DNA of 64,000 bases, from the NCBI GenBank assembly GCA_002118135.1, contig BDIU01000048.1, positions 212,318 through 276,317 of the forward strand. Reading direction: 5' to 3'. Positions 56,301 to 64,000 of the stretch are shown here, one piece after another (position 1 is the stretch's first letter; every line of letters begins with the position of its first letter). The notes under the pieces were generated by a model. The model made no database searches. It was given only the letters and a program-made list of their open reading frames with translations, and was not told where the DNA came from. The position numbers and the translations under genes are program-made. Source of the stretch: Trebouxia sp. TZW2008. Its lineage: Eukaryota; Chlorophyta; Trebouxiophyceae; Trebouxiales; Trebouxiaceae.

Positions 56301-59300
56301 AGATTACATGCTAAACAAGCCAGTTCTGGCCGCCGGTGGCCACCGCTGGGACCTATACCAGCTTGACGGGTCCCTCTCCTGGTTTCTCCGCCGTCTATAA
56401 CGGCGGCCAGCCACAAACAAACACGAAATTGTGGACAAGGCAAGCCAAAATATCTGGTGGTCAGGCCAGCGTCGTCTTCTTAGCCGTTTTTGTAACTTCG
56501 AAGTCTTGCAGTAAGCACCGCTTAAGAGGACCTCAAGCATCTGGAGCCAGCAATCAGACAGCTCAGAACATTTTAGAGAAGGACAATCAATTCGACGAAG
56601 AAAAATTGTTCCGTCTGCAATTCGAGCTCAATGTTCCTGTATCAGGTCTGGGAGATTAGGAGAATCGAAAGCAGCAATCATCAACCCAACAGAGGTCAAC
56701 AGTCAGAAGCCACCCTGAGGCCGTACGACAGCGGCTGTACCGCGCTTGCAGCCAAGGTCGCTGGTGAGGCAGCTGACTTCTGGCTCATTGCCACCTCTTT
56801 GCCTGCACCTGAGCGTTTTGACACCATTTCCTTTGATGTGACAAACAACGCTGGACGTCTGCAAGAGTACATGAGCCTTGCTGGCTATGACAGCTCTGTC
56901 TGGAATACTCTTTCAAGCCAATCTCTCGACAAAGCCCCATCGCAACTATGGGAAGCACGCAAGTCTTGCCTGCCGTTTAGAAACGTGTGATTTTCAAGAC
57001 ATGGTGCATGTCCCTCTAGTTTGTAGGAGCTTTACAGGCATGCCGTTACTCAGCTAATCTTGCTGCGTCAGACTCACTCAGTGGCTGAGAACAAGGCTGC
57101 CCATGATGTGCTTGCTGCCGATACTGATTTGCCTATGGCACAAACCATTTATTGACGGGGAGCAAGGTCGCGAGCCTGGGACCTGGGCTGAATGTACTGT
57201 GGACACTGTCATTTTGACGACTACAATGATGTTGCAATAGCTCAATCTGCTGCCATAGCTGTTGACCTTCGTCTTGCTGCTGCAGCTGGCAAGCAGCAAT
57301 CATCACCTTCTTCAGGTGGCCCTTCAGTTGCTGCCGTTCCTGCCAAATCAGGCAAGCAGGCCAAGCAGCAGCACACAACCTGTTGGGTCATTGAGAACAA
57401 CAGATTTGAGTGAGCAAGCTTTGCGCCTTGGCCAAGCCTGTGCCAGCCTTCTTCCAACAAAGAATAGACTGTTGCAACGAGCGCTACAAGCGCACATCAC
57501 TGCCAGGAATACCTCATCAAAGAGACTGTCATGGCCAGGTACTTCAACAAGCACTGCACCCAAAAGTCGTTAAGGACTGAGTGCACCATTTTGGCTTCCC
57601 ACATCTTGAATTTGCAACACATGGTGAGTGGGTCATAGCAAACACAGCAAGACTCGCCTTCTTCTGTTGATACTTGCAACAGGCTTTCGTCTACTGTTGC
57701 AACTTTGGTTTGTGGCAAGTCACAGCCCTTATCCTTATCACAAATCTTCAGCTAACAAAAACAATCATGTCACAACAGTCACAACTAGGTGAATGCACCT
57801 TCCACTCAGCTGATAGCTTTTGTGCAACACTACTTGACCTGCAAGCAATTATCACCTGACAAAACTTCTGCATGCATTTTTTGCTCTTGGTTGTCTGCTA
57901 ACATTTTAGAAACCTTGGCTGTCTGGTATGCGTTTGCTGAAGAGACTACAAGCAAAAGCATTGCCATTTTCTAGTAGTCCTCACGCAGTGGTCATGAGGC
58001 CACTTTCCCTGATATCAATTGCCCCATTTAGATGTACTGATATGTTTGTGAGGCATTTGATCAGGGTCAGCCCATGCACAGGTTGCACAGACATGCCGTC
58101 ATAGCTGCTGCCCATGACGCTCTTGTTGACAAGCTTCTTGCAATGCCATTTGAAGGGCGCTTTTGGGGACAGCATGGAGCAAGACAGACTTCCTCAGTCT
58201 TGCTGGACTGGGGCACGAGCTCCAATCTTGTTAGCCTGGCTTCACTTCAGTGGTAGGGCGCTTCCTCCTCGTCAATGCAAGGCTCAAACTGGCTGATAGC
58301 TAAGAAGCACTCATCCTGGGTAAGGTTGAACGCTGTTCCGGGCATCAGCAGCACTCCCTTGTCACAGCAACCTGTTTTGTCACTGACTTGTGCAATGAGT
58401 TTTGCTTGAGTTTGGAAACCGGTCGATGCCAAGCCATAAGGCAGTTTGGGACAGAGATAGCATGCTTTCGACACCTGTATCATTTTTGAATGATGGTGGC
58501 ACATCTTCTGATCAGGTTCCAAATGTCAGATGCAGGCAAACTAACCTTTCTTGCAATTTGCCGAGGACCAGCAAGGCCAAGGGCAGATGTGATCAGTATG
58601 CTACAATTTCTGCCATCTTGTGCAATTCAGATCCCAGGCATTTCTTGTGTGTTGCCAGAGCTAGCAAGTCAATTAAGCATGGCTGTTGTGCGTTTCTTGT
58701 CTCGCTTAGCCCAGCTGACATTGCAGCTTCAACTCTTGTCTCTGCCACAAGTAATTGGACCAGATGTAACCCATCTTTCTTCTGCTGAATCTTCTTCTCT
58801 CAATGCTGAAGTGAACAAGCAAAGTTGCACGAGCATGTTGACAGTGTGAAGTGTTTGGCAAGTGTTGAGCATGCCATCCCTTTCTCGCCTGACTCACAGC
58901 TCCCTTTCAGCGCATGTACAGGCCTTCAGAACTGTGTGGGATTCAGCAGCAGGTCGCACACTTGCTGTCAAGGCAGCTCGTTGAGCCTTCAACCAGTCCT
59001 TTCAGCGCTCTTGTTTTCTTTGTACAGAAGGAGACTGAGCTCAGGATGGTGGTGAACTGTGCTGTCAACAAGGTCACGGTTAGAAGTGGCTTTCCACTGC
59101 CTCACATGGATGATACATGTGACAACCTGTTTGGTGCAAAGTACTTTTTGAAAATCTGATGCAACTTCTGTTTTCAGCCAATTTTCTCACAAGCTAAAAC
59201 TAAGCCTAAATCTGCTGTTAGGATGCCTTTGGTCATACCAGCTGAAAGTATTGTCGTTAGGATCGCCCCATGCACCAAGCATCTTCCAGGCGGTGATGGA

Positions 59301-61564
59301 CAATGTGTTCAACCCACCACGAGTTTGTGCTGATGGCACTCTGAAGCCCAAGCACAAATTGTTTGCGATCATGTTCCTAGATGACATTCTCATTTTCAGC
59401 AAGTCTGTTGCAGAGCATACAGTGCATTTGCAAGTAGTACTTTCTGAGGTGGTTGAACACAACCTGCTGATCAAGAATTGTATGTGTTTGCGGGGCCAGA
59501 TTGAATTGCCTTATCTGGGCCATGTTACTGGCGAGGGTGGCACCCAACCTGACTCCAACGAGGTACAGTCTGCTGTGACTTGGTCACATTCTTGCTCGCA
59601 TAAACTTCAGCAGGGCTATGCTCAACTTCTGGGCCTCACCAACCTCTTCATCAACATCATCAGGGCTATGCTAACTTGACTGAGCTCCTGACTGACTTGA
59701 GCAAAACAATTGTGCCATTTGTATGGATTGATCCCTGCACAGAAGTGTTCAATGCACTGGAGCGTGCGCTACATCAGCTCCAGTCTTGGCTTTGCCAAAT
59801 GATGAGTCTTCTGAGCTGCTCTGTGATACTTCAGGCTTTGGTCTGATGCTATATTGCTGCAGCAGGAGAGGCGTGTTGCTATTTCAGGACGACGACAGCT
59901 GCTGAAAGCAACCATGTTGTCACAGAGCAATAGCTTTGGCTACTCTTGAACCTCTTCACGTCTTCTGCTGTTACCGGTTGTCAGGTGAGCAGTTCAACTT
60001 GTTTGTTGACATTATCCAGAACACAAGATCGGCAACACAACACTCTGTCATGGCGTCAAGCTCGCTGGAGTGAGCATCCGCAGCATTTTGTTTTCAAGTA
60101 CGTGCATAGGGCAGGGCATTGCAATGTCGCTGACACACAGAGCTGCATTCCTGACTTGTTGCAGTGAATGCTGTGATGACCAGGCGGGCAGCTGCATTGG
60201 TGTCATCTTCTTCCCTGCTGGCTACTGCAACAGTTGGTCACACATGCAGCAAAGACAACTCTACCACAGGCGCAAATGCTGTAATTGTTCAGACATGCAC
60301 AAAGGCCAGTTCAGATGCTGCTCAGCCTTCTGCTGGCACTCTGCTATCGTCTTTGCTTCCTGATACACTGTGACAGCTAATGGCTGTGAGATTGATCAAT
60401 TACGAAGATACTGCAAGGTCGCGTCGTGATGCCCCAATTTGCTCACATTGACCAATTGGTACTTCAGGCCATACATCGCCCTTTGGTTGTCCATTTGGAC
60501 GTCACAAGACAATCAAGACCGCATTTTGGGCAAAACTCTCAACAAGAGGTGAGTGACTACAGTTGCCATTGCCCCAGCTGCAAGTTGCAGATTGAATGCC
60601 ATGCTAAGCCCACTGGCTTGCAACTCACACCTGATGGGCACAAGGTCATTGTTGTGTTTGTGGACCGAGTACCCAAAACATGTTTATCAGTGCAAGGCAC
60701 TAAACAGGTTTGTTGCAGTTGATTTTGCAAACATGTATGCACATCGTTGTTGTGCAACATGAGGATTTACTCTTTGTCACCATTTCTGACAGGACATCCT
60801 AGCTTTTTAATGAGCTTACTCTTTATTTGCGCATTGAATAGACAATTTCCACAATGCGGCATCCACAGACTGATGGCCAAGAGGGTTATGGACGGTATAT
60901 TGCATCATCTTGTTGCTCCTAACATGACTTATTGGGATCAATGCTTGCATTGAGCTCAGGCTGCAATCAACAATGCGTGGTATTAGGCTAGTTGGACTCG
61001 CTTCATGGTAGAGCTGCCAAGACTCCTCTTGACATTCTTTTGCCTTGGATCGAGAATGTGAAGAACCCGATCATCTGCAGCATACGGCGGCTTGTGCATA
61101 AAAGCTCACTATTGCAGCTTAGGAGAGGCAGAAACCCTACCATGATGCTAAACCTGTTCCTGCTGTTCCTACTGTCAACGATGAGGCGCTTTTGTCAACT
61201 GCTGGTCCAGACTTGAGATGTTTGGTCATAACAAGCTTATTGGCAGATTGGACCTGGTGATGTGCCTGAGCGCATTGATCAGGCTGCTTACAAGCTGAAG
61301 CTGCCAGAACCTTTACCTCTTCAGGCGTCTTTCATGTCTCTTTTCTCCAAGCCTGATCGTAGGGATGATAGAGCTGCCACATGGCAATCGCCAGACATGA
61401 CTCTTTTTCAGCTAGGATGGGAAGTGGACAGACCGTACATGCATCAAGCGAGGGTGCAAGAACAGCTTGAGTACCTTATAAGATTTGTTGACAACGGTCT
61501 TGAACACAACATGTGGCAGGATGACATGAGCAACAACTGTCAAGATTATAGGGCTGAGTACTGA
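56300..61564 (+). mobile_element. Decayed Ty3/Gypsy retrotransposon of the chromovirus type
   Basis: Plus-strand remnants lie in Ty3/Gypsy order. A gag-like region is at 56336-56990. A protease remnant near 58200-58260 has the active-site Ser replaced (DWG, then SSNLVSLA). Reverse transcriptase spans 58914-59157 and 59251-59679, with FPLPHMDDTCDNLFGAKYF, NAPSIFQ-like context and the FLDDILIFSK box at about 59375. An RNase-H scrap with LLCDTSGFGL is near 59810, and integrase scraps lie at 60420-61060 (HRLMAKRV, LVAPNMT, LPWIENVKNP). A chromodomain-like segment at 61405-61564 reads LEYLIRFVDNG, then HNMWQDD. Stops and frameshifts separate all parts, so the element is inactive. I could not identify terminal repeats. 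Confidence 0.85.
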
Positions 61565-63436
61565 GCTTGCAAAGCCAGCATCCAAACGCCCTTCTGTCAT
61601 GCTCAACTCCACTACAAGCTGCGGCACGACAAATGCATAAGCTGTTTCTTCATCCCTATGTAGTATTGCTGTTTTTTAGCAGTGCCACTGGACTGGGGCA
61701 GTTACTGTGCTTGAAGCCCAGTCACCCTGTGTTTGCAATGCGTAATGCAATTTTTGCAAGGTTGTATTAGACTTCACATGTGGCCCAGCTGCAATTGCTC
61801 TTGGCACTGAAGTGCATGATTTATCTGACTTGGAACGTTGATTTCTTGTGCTGTTTATTGCAGTTTGCAAGCATCTTGACTTCAGAGGTATGGTGAGTAA
61901 TTGATGGCTTGCCCAGGAGGGTGACTGCTGCGCGCTGCCACATTAGTAACAGGTTCCGTGCTGTCACACCCAAAAGACATACATCTTGCAGATGCCTATG
62001 CTATCTTATATACTGCCTGTTACAGATTTTGCTGAATTTACAGTGCTTTCAGCGGTGTTGCTTCAGCATCATCATCTACAGTGGTAAGAAATCTGTAAAT
62101 GAGACAAGCATGTTTTACCCTTTTGCGCAGGTTTGTGGGCTTGCTGACTTGCTTGTGAGTGCCTGTCTCAAACGTAAGCTCGGTGACTCCTTACATGCCA
62201 TGTACAAATGCTCACCATGATGGTATTTGGCTTTGCCAGCGCTGCCTCTGGTTGCCTGTGTCTACAATCTGCCAGCTGGCTTGTCTGTGAAGCACAGTCT
62301 GCAGCTTTGAGTGATTCTGACGCGCTACCATGAGACAAGCTCTGACCTCAGAGCTCTCCTGGCAAGCCTGAGCCTGCTTTTGCTGCTTGCTTGACAAGAT
62401 GCATACAGTCTTTGGCCTGATGTGCTTGAGGTCACGTGTCTTAAGTAAGCTTCTGATGGTTCTAGCAGCCAATTTGACACTTTGCTTGCTCTGACAGCAA
62501 AAGACTTGCGAGACTGAATCTATGCTATTGTAACAGCATGTTACGCTGCCTGAGCGGACACTTCTTGGGGGACTGGCTGATTTGTAAATGTGCCATGCTG
62601 CTCAGGAAGTCTCATCCATGTCACAAACAAAGGAGTGATTTTTGCCAGTTGCTCAACTTGCAGGATACTTCCGTCAGGATTGAGCTGTGGAGATGCACAG
62701 CTTCCCACCTATGTTTGTCAGGAACTTGCACATGATTGCAGTGATCCATGCAATTGCAGTCACAGCGGGAGGCTGTAAGGAGACACAGTCAAGCATGCTT
62801 GTGACAGGCTGATCGATGCAGGATGCCGCCTAAATGGTTGCCTGTGTGTCAGGACTACAACAGGGTGCCAAAGCATGTGCAACCGTGCAACAAGGTCAGA
62901 CCAACCCAAGCAGATGCAGAGATGTGCCGCAAATCACTTTCACTAATGAAAAGGCGCATGAATACAGCAGCAACAACAACTTTACTTTGACTCCCTGCCT
63001 GCTGAGCAGAACAGCTTGCGCATCGTGGATAAACAGACTTGCTGGCCATGCTGTGATGCACACTTGCCCAGGCATGTTTTGCACGCTGTTGAAGTTGTGC
63101 GGCAAGTGGCATCTATAGCGCTTGTATGAGGGCATTGACTACCATCTTTGCTTGCCCTACTAAAGCCGATCTAGGGAGGGGGCAAACCTTGCAGCAATGC
63201 AGCTCTCAAGAAAAAATTGGCAAAAGGCAAGCAGTGCTTGGAGGACCAGCTGTCTAGCAAAACAAGTCGGCTTGCTTGCCTAGTATCCCCATTTCCTGTG
63301 AAAGCAAGTTGTTGCCGGCAGCCGTATGTTCACAAAGGCCAAGAAAAAGGTCTCTTGAACAAGCTCTGCTGCAACTTTCAGCAAAGCTTGTACAAGAGGC
63401 ACTCATCTGTCTTCTGAGCAAACACTTGCAGCAGCT

Positions 63437-63456
63437 CCTAAACCCTGAACCCTAAA
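63437..63456. repeat. Short interstitial telomere-like motif
   Basis: CCTAAACCCTGAACCCTAAA is two and a half imperfect copies of CCCTAAA, the usual plant and algal telomere unit. It is too short to be a chromosome end. Confidence 0.5.
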
Positions 63457-63703
63457 TTGCTTTTTAGCATTCAGACTTTGGGTTTGAGATAGACACTGAT
63501 CTGGCTGGCAGCAAGAGACAAAGCTCCAAAGACCCTGCTCCTGCTCCTGCTCCTGCTCTTGCACCTGACCCAACAGCAGGAAGATAGCCCTCATCGTGCA
63601 AATTTAACAGCAACAGCAATATTAATGTCAGGATTGTATTGAGTCATGACACAGTGACAGACGATGAGGCTGACCCTCCTGTTGAGCTGCAGAGTTGCAA
63701 TTA

Positions 63704-63815
63704 TTTACTCCTGCCATGTTGGCAAAAGACCAAGATGGCAAGCAATGTCAAATGCCATATTTACTCCTGCCATGTTGGCAAAAGACCAAAATGGCAAGCA
63801 ATGTCAAATCATCAA
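63704..63815. repeat. 56-bp tandem duplication
   Basis: TTTACTCCTGCCATGTTGGC begins at 63704 and 63760. The two units differ at very few positions (CCAAGATGG versus CCAAAATGG), so this is young. Confidence 0.9.
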
Positions 63816-64000
63816 GTGGGTGGGCTACGTTTTACAGCTTGAGTGACTTTGGATTTGTCAGCTTTCCTGTATGCTGCAACCCTACAGTCCCCCCAGAAAG
63901 TTTTGCACCACGTGTCTGCAGTGCTCAGCATCCTAGTAATCTGACTCAGACTCAACCAGCCCATGATTACAGCTCAGCACACCTCTGAGTACATGCGGTG

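Larger units (their letters stand above)
61565..64000. other. Region after the retroelement, no supported gene
   Basis: Short open frames only. It contains a 56-bp tandem duplication, a telomere-like motif and a CTCCTG run at 63536-63560 that reads PAPAPA in one frame. Some of it may be further transposon debris. Confidence 0.45.

Overview
The window is nuclear DNA from a eukaryote, most likely a green alga; the LRR/F-box style suggests the trebouxiophyte side, but that is inference. It is not prokaryotic. Coding segments are short exons separated by introns with GT (sometimes GC) donors and TGCAG-type acceptors, on both strands and without operons. Green-lineage pointers are a UBC27-type E2 with a C-terminal UBA domain, a CBP60-like regulator, F-box and LRR proteins of algal style, and a short CCCTAAA-like telomeric motif. 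All gene models below were built by hand from exon ORFs, splice motifs and codon phase. For seven genes every exon phase closes; the LRR model needs a 34-nt intron.

Layout. 1-6.8 kb is repeat-rich and holds a decayed P5-type ATPase-like gene. 7.0-8.6 kb (+) is an LRR protein. 9.5-15.9 kb (-) is a coiled-coil protein of six exons. 16.4-17.35 kb (-) is UBC27. 19.4-20.07 kb (-) is a small F-box/zinc-ribbon protein, divergent from a TRP-like cation channel at 20.2-26.4 kb (+). 27.3-28.7 kb (+) is an aldo-keto reductase, and 29.4-32.7 kb (+) is DDI1. 33.4-34.7 kb (-) is a second F-box protein. 36.4-37.5 kb has weak coding signals and a 21-bp minisatellite. 38.87 kb holds a near-perfect 43-bp fold-back hairpin. 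39.7-40.8 kb (+) is a small heat-shock protein behind a heat-shock-element cluster. 42.1-54.45 kb (-) is a 15-exon, 1313-residue Q-rich CBP60-like regulator. 56.3-61.6 kb (+) is a decayed Ty3/Gypsy chromovirus. The ends (54.5-56.3 and 61.6-64 kb) have no supportable host gene.

The most unusual property is a theme running through several genes. In the channel, the coiled-coil gene and the CBP60-like gene, individual exons lie in local tandem arrays with periods of roughly 100-220 bp. One copy per array is intact; the others are decayed by TGG-to-TGA stops, frameshifts, lost donors or truncation. The introns of these genes are therefore partly graveyards of their own exons. UBC27, DDI1, the aldo-keto reductase and HSP20 show no such arrays, so the process is patchy.

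Functionally, several genes concern protein quality control: an E2, a retropepsin-type ubiquitin shuttle protease (DDI1), two F-box proteins and a small heat-shock protein. Nothing shows that they are co-regulated.
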